The position numbers were made by a program, and so were the translations under genes. This document shows, piece after piece, positions 7,361 to 16,015 of a DNA stretch of 29,126 nucleotides. How positions within the stretch are numbered: the first letter of the stretch is position 1; each line of letters opens with the position of its first letter. The stretch comes from Bacillota bacterium. Its GTDB lineage: Bacteria; Bacillota; Bacilli; Bacillales_A; Planococcaceae. A model generated the notes under the pieces. The model saw only the letters and a program-made list of their open reading frames with translations, made no database searches and was not told the origin of the DNA. Location: the NCBI GenBank assembly GCA_023405135.1, contig JAEXYZ010000050.1:1-29126 (forward strand). Reading direction: 5' to 3'.

Positions 7361-8482
7361 ATGATTCAACTTACAGAACTTACATCAATAAAAAAGGGCG
7401 TAAATGCACCTGATGGATACATGAAAGCCACAATATTAAAAAGTGTTGGTAATTTAGAGCTTGTTTACAAAAAGATCCCTAAAGCAAAACCTGGGGAAGT
7501 TGTAATTAAAACAACTGCAACTACGATTTGTGGCACAGATATTCATATTGTTCATGGGGAACATTCAGTTGAACCTAATCGAACTCTCGGGCACGAACAT
7601 GTAGGAATAGTTTATGAAGTAGGTGAAGGTGTAGAAGAAATTAATGTTGGTGATCGTGTAATGAGTGGGTCATGCACACCTTGTGGAACATGTTATTACT
7701 GTCAAAAAAATTTACCCTCTCAGTGTATTGGTCCTAACAATGACTTTTCTAATCCAGGTGGTTGGCGTCTAGGAAATACAGTAGATGGTACTCATGCAGA
7801 GTATTTTATCATGCCATACCCCAAATATAATATTACAAAAATTCCAGACAATTTATCTGATGAAGAAGTTTTACTACTGACTGACATTGGCTCAACTGGA
7901 ATTGCGGCAGCAGAAAATGCTGAAATTCAAATCGGTGATACAGTAGCCGTATTTGCTTGTGGTCCCGTTGGTTTATGCGCAATTGCAGGTGCTCGTTTAA
8001 AAGGAGCAAGTAGAATCATCGCAATTGATGGTAATGAAAAAAGGCTTGATTTAGCCAAAAAAATGGGAGCTGACATTGTTTTAGATTATACCTCGATAAA
8101 TCCTGTGGAGGAGATATTGAGAATAACAGATGGTAAAGGTGCTGATGTCGCTATTGAAGCCTTAGGTAAGGAAGAGACATTCCAAAACGCTTTAAAGGTT
8201 ATCCGTAGAGGTGGCTGTATTTCAAGTGTTGGAATTTATTCTGGACACATTCAAATACCCATTGAACATTTCGCAGGAGGTATGGGTGACCATAGAATTA
8301 TTACAACGCTTTGCCCAGGTGGACGTGAACGCATGTCTCAATTAATGACTCTCGTTTCACAAAACCGTATTGACCTTACTCCTATGATTACTCATCGATT
8401 CCATATTGATGATATTTTGGATGCTTATCAAATATTTGAAAATGCAGATGATAATATCATCAAACCAATTATTACATTTTAA
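7361..8482 (+). CDS. Zinc-dependent medium-chain alcohol dehydrogenase
   Basis: A 373-residue MDR-family NAD(P)-dependent alcohol dehydrogenase. The catalytic zinc region TICGTDIH and GHEHVG and the structural zinc motif C-x2-C-x2-C-x7-C (PCGTCYYCQKNLPSQC) are intact, as is the Rossmann motif ACGPVGL. The C-terminal segment (MGDHRIITTLCPGGRERM) is like secondary alcohol dehydrogenases of the clostridial isopropanol dehydrogenase group. The N-terminus is about 20 residues longer than usual, but the start is firm because AAAGGAGG precedes it. It is the first gene of a four-gene operon behind tandem activator sites. Its substrate is probably a hydroxylated compound delivered with, or made from, the compound the amidase and permease handle; that is inference. 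Confidence 0.9.
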   Translation: MIQLTELTSIKKGVNAPDGYMKATILKSVGNLELVYKKIPKAKPGEVVIKTTATTICGTDIHIVHGEHSVEPNRTLGHEHVGIVYEVGEGVEEINVGDRVMSGSCTPCGTCYYCQKNLPSQCIGPNNDFSNPGGWRLGNTVDGTHAEYFIMPYPKYNITKIPDNLSDEEVLLLTDIGSTGIAAAENAEIQIGDTVAVFACGPVGLCAIAGARLKGASRIIAIDGNEKRLDLAKKMGADIVLDYTSINPVEEILRITDGKGADVAIEALGKEETFQNALKVIRRGGCISSVGIYSGHIQIPIEHFAGGMGDHRIITTLCPGGRERMSQLMTLVSQNRIDLTPMITHRFHIDDILDAYQIFENADDNIIKPIITF

Positions 8483-8506
8483 ATTGCGCATAAATGAGGA
8501 GACAGT

Positions 8507-9325
8507 ATGAAAAAAGACGTTTTTAAAGTCGCAGCTATCCAAATGAACTGTGTACTTGGTAACAAAGAAGAAAATTTAAATAAAGCCTATTCACTAATTA
8601 CAAATGCAGCCAAAAAGCAAGCTAAACTGATTGTTTTACCTGAATTATTTAATACTGGCTATCGTGTTGAAGAGAAAGATATGGAGTTAGCCGAAAGGTT
8701 TCCTGGAGATACGATAGATTGGATGAAAAATATAGCTAAAGAGTTAGATATTATTTTAGTTGCCTGTATTACTGAAGAAAGCATTGTTGACGGAGTATTA
8801 TATGATACCGCTGTAATAGTAGATAAACGTGGATTACAATCCTCCTATCGAAAAATTTATCTATGGGATAAAGAAAATGTACGTTTTGCAAAAGGACAAA
8901 ATTATAAAACGTGTTCAATTGAAAATCTCGATATCGGTCTACAAATTTGTTATGAAGTCGGATTCCCTGAAGGAGCACGAATCTTAACACTACAGGGTGC
9001 TAATCTATTAATCTATCCTTCAGCATTTGGTGATGCTCGTTTATATGCTTGGGATATTGCGACAAGAGCACGAGCCTTAGAAAATGGTTGCTTTGTAATT
9101 GCTGCTAATCGAATAGGTACTGAGAAGGATGAAACGACTTTTGGAGGCCATAGTAGAATTATTGATCCAACTGGAAAAATACTTGCGGAAGCTGGAGATG
9201 ATGAACAAATTATTATTGCTGAAATAGATATAACACTAGTTAAAGAACAAAGAAGAACTATTCCTTATTTAAGGGATTTAAATATTCCCTTAGTAATTAA
9301 TGAGTTTAATAAATTTAAAAAATAG
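8507..9325 (+). CDS. Nitrilase-superfamily carbon-nitrogen hydrolase (candidate half-amidase)
   Basis: This 272-residue amidase has the Glu-Lys-Cys triad of the family: Glu46 in LPELFNTGY, Lys116 in YRKIYLW and Cys148 in LQICYE. Family members hydrolyse linear amides, carbamoyl amides or nitriles in the cytosol. It starts 24 bp after the alcohol dehydrogenase with a GAGGAGA site, and the permease follows 11 bp after its stop. Next to a cyclic-imidase-like enzyme, the expected job is cleavage of the half-amide or carbamoyl product to a carboxylate with release of ammonia. Beta-ureidopropionase-like or omega-amidase-like activity are the alternatives. Confidence 0.9.
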   Translation: MKKDVFKVAAIQMNCVLGNKEENLNKAYSLITNAAKKQAKLIVLPELFNTGYRVEEKDMELAERFPGDTIDWMKNIAKELDIILVACITEESIVDGVLYDTAVIVDKRGLQSSYRKIYLWDKENVRFAKGQNYKTCSIENLDIGLQICYEVGFPEGARILTLQGANLLIYPSAFGDARLYAWDIATRARALENGCFVIAANRIGTEKDETTFGGHSRIIDPTGKILAEAGDDEQIIIAEIDITLVKEQRRTIPYLRDLNIPLVINEFNKFKK

Positions 9326-9336
9326 GAGGATTGTAA

Positions 9337-10812
9337 ATGGAAAACAACTCTTTAATCACGAAAGATATAGTTCCTACACTTAAAAAAGAACGAATTATTA
9401 GTGGGTTTGGTTTTTTAAATATTTGGGTTGGGATGGCTGTAATCATAGCGACTTTTCAAATTGGTGCTAACGGGATTGAATCCATGTCATTATGGAAATT
9501 AGCTGGGGCAATTTTTATTGCTAACTTATTAATAGCTATTGTAGCAAGTCTAACTGGAGATATCGGTGTAGAACATGGACTTTCTTTTTCTGCATATTTA
9601 CGTGCTCCTTTCGGAATTACAGGTGTACAATTACCTTCTCTAAGTAAAGGTATAGTAGCATGTATCTGGTTTGGTATACAAACTTATTTAGGGGCAACAG
9701 CTATAAATTATATAGTTGCTAGTATCACTGGTTTTGATTCATGGTTCGTATGGTATGTGGCGTTTGCTGCCGTTCAAGTAATTAATACTGCTGCTGGTAT
9801 TAAGGCTGTAGATCGTTTTGCAGTAGTAGCTGCTCCATGTATTATTTTAATTTCGATTTGGATATTCTTTCAAATTAACGGTATTGCTAAAGAGGCAAAT
9901 CTTAATATTTTCACTTATGAAGGTACTGCTAATCAAACAACATGGCTGTATATTATGGCCGCAAATATGGGCTTTTGGTCGTTATTAGCTGTAGATATTC
10001 CAAATATTACACGTTATTTAAAAGCACCAACTAATGAGAAAAAATGGTTTAAACGGAACAAAAACAGCTACATCCCACATCTACTAGCATTACCAACAGT
10101 TCAAACGTTTATGGGTGTTATTGGGGCAGTAAGTTTCCTAGCGACAGGTAACTGGAATCCAATTGAAGTAGTACAAGAAATCGCAACAGGTTGGTTAATG
10201 GTCGTTATTTTATTGATGGTTGTATTAGCTCAATGGTCAACTAATTCGGCTGCCAACTTAATTCCAGCTTCATTAACATTCGTTAACGCTGGTGCTAAAT
10301 GGAACTTCTCCTATGCATGGGGAATTGTTTTAGCTGGTATTATCGGAACACTTTTCCAACCTTGGGCTATCTTAGACCAACTATTTAACTTCTTAGGGTA
10401 TTACGGAGCAACAATGTCAGCATTAGCTGGTGTAATGATTTGTGATTACTATATTATTCGTAAACGTCGTTTGAATGTAAAAGATTTATATAATCCAAAA
10501 GGTCAATATCGTTATAACAAAGGGGTTAACTGGGCTGGAATAATCGCTTGGTTAGTAGCGAGTGTTGTTGCTATCTATTTCTTAGAATATATGTATCTAG
10601 TAGGATTCCCATTAGCAGTAGTTCTTTACTATGGTCTTATGAAATTTTGGTATTTAGAGAAATACCCTCAAGCAGAAATTGAATCGAATTTCTCTGATAC
10701 TTATTTAGGTACTTCTGCAAATCGTGATTGGATTATCATTCCTGATTCAAAAAATGAAGAAGAAAAAGTGAAAGTATTAAAAGAAGATAGCGTTTTAGCT
10801 TCTAAATCTTAA
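9337..10812 (+). CDS. NCS1-family permease for a nucleobase- or hydantoin-like ring compound
   Basis: A 491-residue membrane transporter of the nucleobase-cation-symport-1 family with about 12 hydrophobic segments. The segment IWFGIQTYLGA carries the Trp and Gln four apart that line the binding site of the hydantoin transporter Mhp1, and WSTNSAANLIP matches the conserved Asn region. Known substrates of the family include cytosine, uracil, allantoin and hydantoins, all small planar rings with the -NH-CO- unit also found in cyclic imides. A hydrophilic tail of about 60 residues follows the last helix. The gene sits between the amidase and the SDR, spaced 11 and 24 bp, with an AGGAGG site. It probably imports the substrate of the locus. 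Confidence 0.92.
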   Translation: MENNSLITKDIVPTLKKERIISGFGFLNIWVGMAVIIATFQIGANGIESMSLWKLAGAIFIANLLIAIVASLTGDIGVEHGLSFSAYLRAPFGITGVQLPSLSKGIVACIWFGIQTYLGATAINYIVASITGFDSWFVWYVAFAAVQVINTAAGIKAVDRFAVVAAPCIILISIWIFFQINGIAKEANLNIFTYEGTANQTTWLYIMAANMGFWSLLAVDIPNITRYLKAPTNEKKWFKRNKNSYIPHLLALPTVQTFMGVIGAVSFLATGNWNPIEVVQEIATGWLMVVILLMVVLAQWSTNSAANLIPASLTFVNAGAKWNFSYAWGIVLAGIIGTLFQPWAILDQLFNFLGYYGATMSALAGVMICDYYIIRKRRLNVKDLYNPKGQYRYNKGVNWAGIIAWLVASVVAIYFLEYMYLVGFPLAVVLYYGLMKFWYLEKYPQAEIESNFSDTYLGTSANRDWIIIPDSKNEEEKVKVLKEDSVLASKS

Positions 10813-10836
10813 TATTCAATTTTTGGGGGAGATTAA

Positions 10837-11589
10837 ATGCGTCTTGGAGGTAAAGTCGCTATTATTACTGGTGCAACAAGAGGAATTGGAAAAGAAATAG
10901 CCTTAGCTTATGCTAGAGAAGGAGCCCATTTAGTTTTAAATACATTTCAACTAGCTAAGCAAGAACAGGAATCATTAAAAGAGGAATTTACTTCTTTTAA
11001 CCAAAAAACAATTATTATAGATGGTGATATTACTAATCAAACAACTATTAATAAGCTAACTAGTACAGCTTTAGAAGAGTTTGGAAAAATTGATATTTTA
11101 GTTAATAACGCTGGAATATTAACACAAGCACTACTACAAAATATGTCCGAAGACACTTGGGATGAAATGATTAACTTAGATTTAAAATCGGTTTTTTTAA
11201 CTACAAGATCTGTAGTGAATGAAATGATTAAACAAAAGTCTGGAAGAATTATAAATATTGCTTCCCAAATCGGTCAAAAAGGTGGGTACGAATTAAGCCA
11301 TTACGCAGCAGCTAAAGCTGGTGTAATCGGGTTTACTAAATCTATAGCTATTGAATTAGGTCAATACGGTATTACAGCTAATTGCATTGCACCAGGTCCA
11401 ATCGAAACTGAACTAGTAGCTGGAATCGATGAAGACTGGAAAAAGAATAAAAAATCAGAGCTAGCCATCCCTCGCTTTGGACAAACATATGAAGTTGCTC
11501 CAACAGCCGTCTTTTTAGCAGCTGATCCAGATGGAAACATCTTTACAGGTCAAACACTTGGACCGAATTGCGGGGATGTAATGCTATAA
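10837..11589 (+). CDS. Short-chain dehydrogenase/reductase (FabG-like)
   Basis: A 250-residue classical SDR with the cofactor motif TGATRGIG at residues 11-18, NNAG at 90-93 and catalytic Ser143, Tyr156 and Lys160. The protein is full length. It is the last gene of the plus-strand operon, 24 bp after the permease with a GGGGGAG ribosome binding site, and is followed by a bidirectional terminator. It probably supplies the second redox step of the pathway. A role in fatty acid synthesis is unlikely because no fab genes are near. Confidence 0.92.
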   Translation: MRLGGKVAIITGATRGIGKEIALAYAREGAHLVLNTFQLAKQEQESLKEEFTSFNQKTIIIDGDITNQTTINKLTSTALEEFGKIDILVNNAGILTQALLQNMSEDTWDEMINLDLKSVFLTTRSVVNEMIKQKSGRIINIASQIGQKGGYELSHYAAAKAGVIGFTKSIAIELGQYGITANCIAPGPIETELVAGIDEDWKKNKKSELAIPRFGQTYEVAPTAVFLAADPDGNIFTGQTLGPNCGDVML

Positions 11590-11627
11590 TAGGTAATTAA
11601 AGGAAGCTAGATTACACTATTTCAAAT

Positions 11628-11677
11628 AAAATGAAGCCTTCTCAATCTGCTATTGAGTTGAAACGGCTTCATTTTTT
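11628..11677. terminator. Bidirectional terminator between the catabolic operon and ykvI-like gene
   Basis: AAAATGAAGCC (11628-11638) pairs with GGCTTCATTTT (11665-11675), and an inner CTCAAT/ATTGAG pair extends the structure. T tracts follow on the plus strand, and the same element gives a U-rich tail on the minus strand. It separates converging transcripts. Confidence 0.85.
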
Positions 11678-11762
11678 ACAAACGAAAATCTACAGTATAT
11701 TATAAATATTATTTAGTAACTACCTACTTTTAAAATTGGTATTTTTACCAAAATAGAATTAT

Positions 11763-12851
11763 TTAGAGTGTTACTCTTCCCGAATGTCTATCATCCAAAA
11801 CTACTTCTCTTTTATTTTTACGAATCCATGCAATAATTACAGCGATGATTAATGCAAAACCTAGGTATCCCATTGTTGAATAAACTTTTCCAACTAATGT
11901 TGTGAATCCTACTAAGCTTGCAACAAATCCTACTAGTCCTACAACGACTACTGTTGGTTTAAATACTTTATGATCCGGTGCTACAAATCTTACAGTAAAG
12001 GCATAGAACATTCCTACCGCCGTGTTATACATCATACCAAGTAGTGCAATGGCCATTAATACACCTACTACAGGGTGAATTTGTTTTGCAAGTTCCAGTG
12101 TCGGCATATCTACCCCTGCTACAACATCTAGTTTCACAAACATTGTTAAGTTAATTAAAATGATTAGTAGGCCTAGCATAACGCCACCTAAAATACCACC
12201 AACACCAGCTATTTTACGATCCTTTACTGTACCACCCATAACAATTAAAAGAGCTGCACCTGCTGCAATATTATAAGAAACATAAAGCAATGCACCCATG
12301 AACCAGTTTGAAGCAGCGGACGCCTGATTTTGTGCAATTGTATTCGCCTCTGAAAAAGAAATGTCCATCGTAAATAAAGAATAGATTAAGATAATGAAAA
12401 TAATAATCATTAAATAAGGTGTTATAACTGCAATTAAGTTCAATATATTTTTTACATTTAATAATAATGTCGCAATTGTTAATACGACCATAATAATACT
12501 ACCGATCATTGGGTTAATGCCGAACATTTGATTAAATGTAGAGCCAGCACCAGCAAACATTACGACTGCTACCCCGAAAAGGAAAAATGTAATGAGGAAA
12601 TCTAATACTGCCCCAATATAACGACCACCTATATAATAGATAACCCCTTTATGGGATGTAGTTTGTAGCCTTGAACCAAGCTGTGCTAACGTCATTCCTA
12701 AAAATGCAAAGGCAATGGTTGCAATAATTCCACCAACAAGCCCCATTAACCCGAAACTTGTAAAATACTGCATAATCTCTTGACCAGAAGCAAAGCCAGC
12801 CCCAACAATTAGTCCGACAAATGCACCGCCAATTTGTAAACTTTTCTTCAT
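11763..12851 (-). CDS. YkvI-family membrane transporter
   Basis: A 362-residue integral membrane protein of the YkvI family, related to the APC superfamily, with about ten helices. The N-terminus (GGAFVGLIVGAGFASGQEIMQYF) is the typical family start, with a glycine-rich broken first helix as in LeuT-fold amino acid transporters. The last 20 residues are charged and cytosolic. AGGTG precedes the ATG. It follows the OSBS/racemase gene by 107 bp on the same strand, with a hairpin between them. With a D-amino acid conversion cluster upstream, transport of an amino acid is the natural inference. Substrates of YkvI proteins are not established. Confidence 0.88.
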   Translation of the reverse strand: MKKSLQIGGAFVGLIVGAGFASGQEIMQYFTSFGLMGLVGGIIATIAFAFLGMTLAQLGSRLQTTSHKGVIYYIGGRYIGAVLDFLITFFLFGVAVVMFAGAGSTFNQMFGINPMIGSIIMVVLTIATLLLNVKNILNLIAVITPYLMIIIFIILIYSLFTMDISFSEANTIAQNQASAASNWFMGALLYVSYNIAAGAALLIVMGGTVKDRKIAGVGGILGGVMLGLLIILINLTMFVKLDVVAGVDMPTLELAKQIHPVVGVLMAIALLGMMYNTAVGMFYAFTVRFVAPDHKVFKPTVVVVGLVGFVASLVGFTTLVGKVYSTMGYLGFALIIAVIIAWIRKNKREVVLDDRHSGRVTL

Positions 12852-12919
12852 TTATTTTCACCTGCTATTATTTTTATTTTAAATTGTTTAAAAATTCCGA
12901 TAAATTAACTTTCAACTTT

Positions 12920-12951
12920 CCCTTAAGCACCTTCTATCGGATGCTTAAGGG
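12920..12951 (-). other. Hairpin between the racemase and transporter genes
   Basis: CCCTTAAGCA and TGCTTAAGGG form a perfect 10-bp stem around a 12-nt loop. On the minus strand no T tract follows, so it is not a standard terminator. It may stabilise the upstream message or set the expression ratio between the racemase and the ykvI-like gene. Confidence 0.55.
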
Positions 12952-12958
12952 ACTATTA

Positions 12959-14065
12959 TTATTTATAAATTTTCTTATCAACAGTGTAAGATTCTACAGT
13001 TTCAACATTTACTTTATAGCCAATACCTGCTGTTTGTGGCACTTGAATATAGCCATCTTCAGCAACAACTTCCGGCTCAATAATATCTTTTTCCCAATAA
13101 CGATTTGAACTTGCTGTATCTCCTGGTAAAGTAAAGTTTGATAATGTTGTTAAGGCAACGTTATGCGCTCGTCCAATTCCCGATTCAAGCATGCCTCCAC
13201 ACCAAACTGGAATTCCTTTTGATTCACAGTAGTCGTGGATTTTCTTCGCTTCAGTTAACCCACCAACACGCCCAATTTTAATGTTAATAATTTTCGTTGC
13301 ACCAAGTTCAACTGCTTTACGAGCATCCTCAAGGGAATGAATACTTTCATCTAAACAAATAGGTGTTGTCATTTGTTTTTGTAAAGTCGCATGATCAATA
13401 ATGTCGTCTGATGCTAAAGGCTGTTCCACCATCGTTAAGTTAAATTCATCTAATTGCTTTAACAATTCTACATCTTCAAGACGGTAAGCTGAGTTTGCAT
13501 CAGCCATAATCGCAACGTCTGGAAATTTTTCTCGTAATGTACGCATTACATCTACATCCCAACCTGGCTTAATTTTCACTTTTATACGTTTATAACCTTC
13601 TTTTACATAGCCATCTACAATATCGACTAGTTCTTCGATGCTTTTTTGAATACCAATACTAATACCTACTTCGATTTTGTCTTTTTTGCCACCGAGTGCA
13701 GATGCTAACGATTGATTTGTTTGCTGTGCGTAAATATCCCAAACTGCGCCTTCAATTGTTGATTTCGCCATATTGTTTTTGCGAATCGGCTCAAACAGTT
13801 CATTTACTTCATCTGGATGGGAAATTTCTTTATTTAAAATTAATGGGATTAAAAAATCTTCAAGTATATGCCAGTTTGTTTTTAATGTTTCTTCATTGTA
13901 CCAAGGTGCGTGGAATGCCACTGATTCTCCCCACCCAACTGTACCGTCTTCATCCCTTGCTTCTAAAAGTAAAAAATCTTTATTTGTAAATGTACCGAAG
14001 CTTGTTGTGAACGGTGCTTTTAATTTCATTTGTAAGTGGCGAATTGTAATTTCAGTAATTTTCAT
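12959..14065 (-). CDS. o-Succinylbenzoate synthase / N-succinylamino-acid racemase (enolase superfamily)
   Basis: A 368-residue enolase-superfamily enzyme of the muconate-lactonising subgroup. The catalytic KxK pair is at Lys162 and Lys164, the second acid-base lysine is Lys263, and the metal ligands are Asp189, Glu214 and Asp239. These positions essentially coincide with the characterised Amycolatopsis N-succinylamino acid racemase. The sequence alone cannot separate menaquinone-pathway OSBS from racemase activity, since family members often do both. Here it overlaps a GNAT gene by 4 bp and lies beside an M20 hydrolase, with no men genes nearby, which matches the Geobacillus kaustophilus route for D- to L-amino acid conversion. 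Racemase is therefore the likely in vivo role. Confidence 0.92.
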   Translation of the reverse strand: MKITEITIRHLQMKLKAPFTTSFGTFTNKDFLLLEARDEDGTVGWGESVAFHAPWYNEETLKTNWHILEDFLIPLILNKEISHPDEVNELFEPIRKNNMAKSTIEGAVWDIYAQQTNQSLASALGGKKDKIEVGISIGIQKSIEELVDIVDGYVKEGYKRIKVKIKPGWDVDVMRTLREKFPDVAIMADANSAYRLEDVELLKQLDEFNLTMVEQPLASDDIIDHATLQKQMTTPICLDESIHSLEDARKAVELGATKIINIKIGRVGGLTEAKKIHDYCESKGIPVWCGGMLESGIGRAHNVALTTLSNFTLPGDTASSNRYWEKDIIEPEVVAEDGYIQVPQTAGIGYKVNVETVESYTVDKKIYK

Positions 14066-14877
14066 TGTTGGTCTCCTCCAAGTGCTAATGTATCTTTCTT
14101 AACAAAAATATAATCGTTCCATCGATCGTTCTTTTGAATTCGGACTGCTGTGTAGCCTGCATGAAATACTGCTTGGAACACTTTACGTGTTTCCATTCGC
14201 CAGTGCATCGCATGTTCCTGACTCGTTGCTTTTAAGCTTTGAAAATCCAATGGAACAGGCAGTGAATAAACATCTGCAGTTAAGTTTTCAAGTTCAGTTA
14301 TTTTTAAAATTGGTAAACCCGCATCATCAGACATTATTTCGCCAAGTGGCTGAGGATTTTCGATTGTCGGTTCAATTTGTTTTTCAACATACTCGCTTGT
14401 TAAATGCCAATGTACTTCAAAACGGTCAGATGGCAAGCCTTTATTGAAGCCGTCCTGCATTTCTCCGTAGCAATTTTCAATATATGTATGACAAATGCCG
14501 TTCAACTTTGTCAGATTTAAGTAGCCGTTGCGAGTTTCCAGTGGATCATATGTCCAATGCATGCTGTCATAGCCTTTTTTAATCGCAATTTCCCGCTGTG
14601 CATGTTTTAACTGTTCACCTATTTGCTGTGAACGGTAGGTTTCATCGATACCAAGCATATGTGAGCATAGATAAATTCTACCGTTTTTAAATCCTGCAAA
14701 TCCGTAGCTAAAACCAACTAATTTTGCTCCATCATAGGCACCAACCATAATGCCACCATTTTTCACAGCAGTTAACGTTTGATGGGTAGGAAGTGGATGT
14801 ATACCCCAAACTCTAGATTCAAGCTGTTGTACTTGCTCCATTTCTTCTAAAGTTGTTAATTCTTTAATTACTATCAA
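14062..14877 (-). CDS. GNAT acyltransferase (candidate D-amino acid N-succinyltransferase)
   Basis: A 271-residue GNAT-fold protein whose N-terminal 160 residues hold the acyl-CoA-binding motif (DETYRSQQIGEQLKHAQ), with a longer C-terminal extension typical of the COG3375 group rather than small acetyltransferases. It overlaps the racemase by 4 bp (ATGA) and the M20 hydrolase by 4 bp, so the three are translationally coupled. In the described Geobacillus pathway the equivalent enzyme succinylates D-amino acids from succinyl-CoA before racemisation. That assignment rests on gene context here. Confidence 0.85.
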   Translation of the reverse strand: MIVIKELTTLEEMEQVQQLESRVWGIHPLPTHQTLTAVKNGGIMVGAYDGAKLVGFSYGFAGFKNGRIYLCSHMLGIDETYRSQQIGEQLKHAQREIAIKKGYDSMHWTYDPLETRNGYLNLTKLNGICHTYIENCYGEMQDGFNKGLPSDRFEVHWHLTSEYVEKQIEPTIENPQPLGEIMSDDAGLPILKITELENLTADVYSLPVPLDFQSLKATSQEHAMHWRMETRKVFQAVFHAGYTAVRIQKNDRWNDYIFVKKDTLALGGDQQ

Positions 14878-16010
14878 TTTCTTTCACTTCTTTCTACTTG
14901 CTGTAATGCGATGAGGAGCGCTTTTGTAATAATGCGTGCTCCTACAGGCAACTGTTGTCTATTAAAAGTCATTTGTGGATGATGAAGTCCAGGAAATACA
15001 CCACAGCCAAGACCAAGCATTGTCGTTTTTAAATGAGGTCTTGAATAAGAATAAAAATGGAAGTCCTCTCCACCTGGTGTTACTACTTCTGGTGCACAAT
15101 GTTGTTGACCCACCGTTTCAATAATCGCCTGCTTCATAATTGCTTTTGCATCATCATGAACTTGCGCTGCGACAATATGAGCACCAACCTTTGTTGTAAT
15201 TGTTGCACCGTACAATGTACTAACCGCTTCAACAGCTTTCTCAAAACCTTTTGTTAAAACTTCCATTGTTTCATTTGTTTGGGCACGGGTATCGATACTA
15301 AAGGTTGCAGTACCTGGAATAATGTTTGTAGATGTGCCTCCTGCTTGAAGCTGCGTCATTTTAATAGAACCTGATTCAGATGGACTAATCCAAATACGCT
15401 TCATTGCATCTACTAAAGCAGCCGCAACCTCAATTGCATTAATCCCTTGTTCAGGCCGCGCGCCATGGGCTTCTACTCCTGTAATAGTACCTGTAAAAAG
15501 CTTTGCAGCACCGTGATATAATGCTGGTGAGTGTACACCTTCTGGCAGTTCAACGAGCGGTCTGACATGAACCCCAAATAAATATTCCAATGAATCGACA
15601 ACACCTTTTTCTACGATTGCTTTTGCACCCCCTGCCTTTTCTTCAGCCGGTTGGAAAATGAGTCGAATCGCTCCTGGTAATGACTCTTTCTGCTCCTTTA
15701 ATAAAAGTGCTACACCAATTGCCATTGTCATATGGCCATCATGTCCACAGGAGTGGTTTGCTTTAAACTGACCATCAACTTCTTGCCACAGTGCATCAAT
15801 ATCTGTACGAAATCCGACTTTCGGTACCCCTTTACCTATATCAACATAAAGACCGGTCATATCTTCAAAGGTATGAGGCTCCAAACCTTCATTTTTAAGA
15901 AACGACGCTAAATAAGCGGTCGTATTTGTTTCTTTCCAGCTTATTTCTGGATTTGCATGTAAATGAGCAAACACCTTTTGCATACATTCTGTTAACTGTT
16001 GTTCTGTCAT
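14874..16010 (-). CDS. M20-family amidohydrolase (candidate N-succinyl-L-amino acid desuccinylase)
   Basis: This M20D hippurate/aminoacylase-type metallohydrolase has the motifs HSCGHDGHM, PAEEKAGG and GVHVR that carry metal ligands and the catalytic Glu. I chose the ATG at 16010 (378 residues) because GGAG lies 9 nt upstream. In-frame ATGs at 16025 and 16016 are possible; the latter overlaps the regulator's TGA as TGATG. It overlaps the GNAT gene by 4 bp at its 3' end. In the GNAT-racemase-M20 trio of Geobacillus, this member removes succinate from the L-enantiomer only, making the conversion irreversible. A general N-acyl amino acid hydrolase is the alternative. Confidence 0.88.
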   Translation of the reverse strand: MTEQQLTECMQKVFAHLHANPEISWKETNTTAYLASFLKNEGLEPHTFEDMTGLYVDIGKGVPKVGFRTDIDALWQEVDGQFKANHSCGHDGHMTMAIGVALLLKEQKESLPGAIRLIFQPAEEKAGGAKAIVEKGVVDSLEYLFGVHVRPLVELPEGVHSPALYHGAAKLFTGTITGVEAHGARPEQGINAIEVAAALVDAMKRIWISPSESGSIKMTQLQAGGTSTNIIPGTATFSIDTRAQTNETMEVLTKGFEKAVEAVSTLYGATITTKVGAHIVAAQVHDDAKAIMKQAIIETVGQQHCAPEVVTPGGEDFHFYSYSRPHLKTTMLGLGCGVFPGLHHPQMTFNRQQLPVGARIITKALLIALQQVERSERN

Positions 16011-16015
16011 TTTCA

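Noticed and set aside
12649..14447. Several open frames on the opposite strand or in other phases of the YkvI, racemase and GNAT genes
   Set aside because: Their compositions are those of shadow frames, and the genes they overlap are full length with intact motifs.
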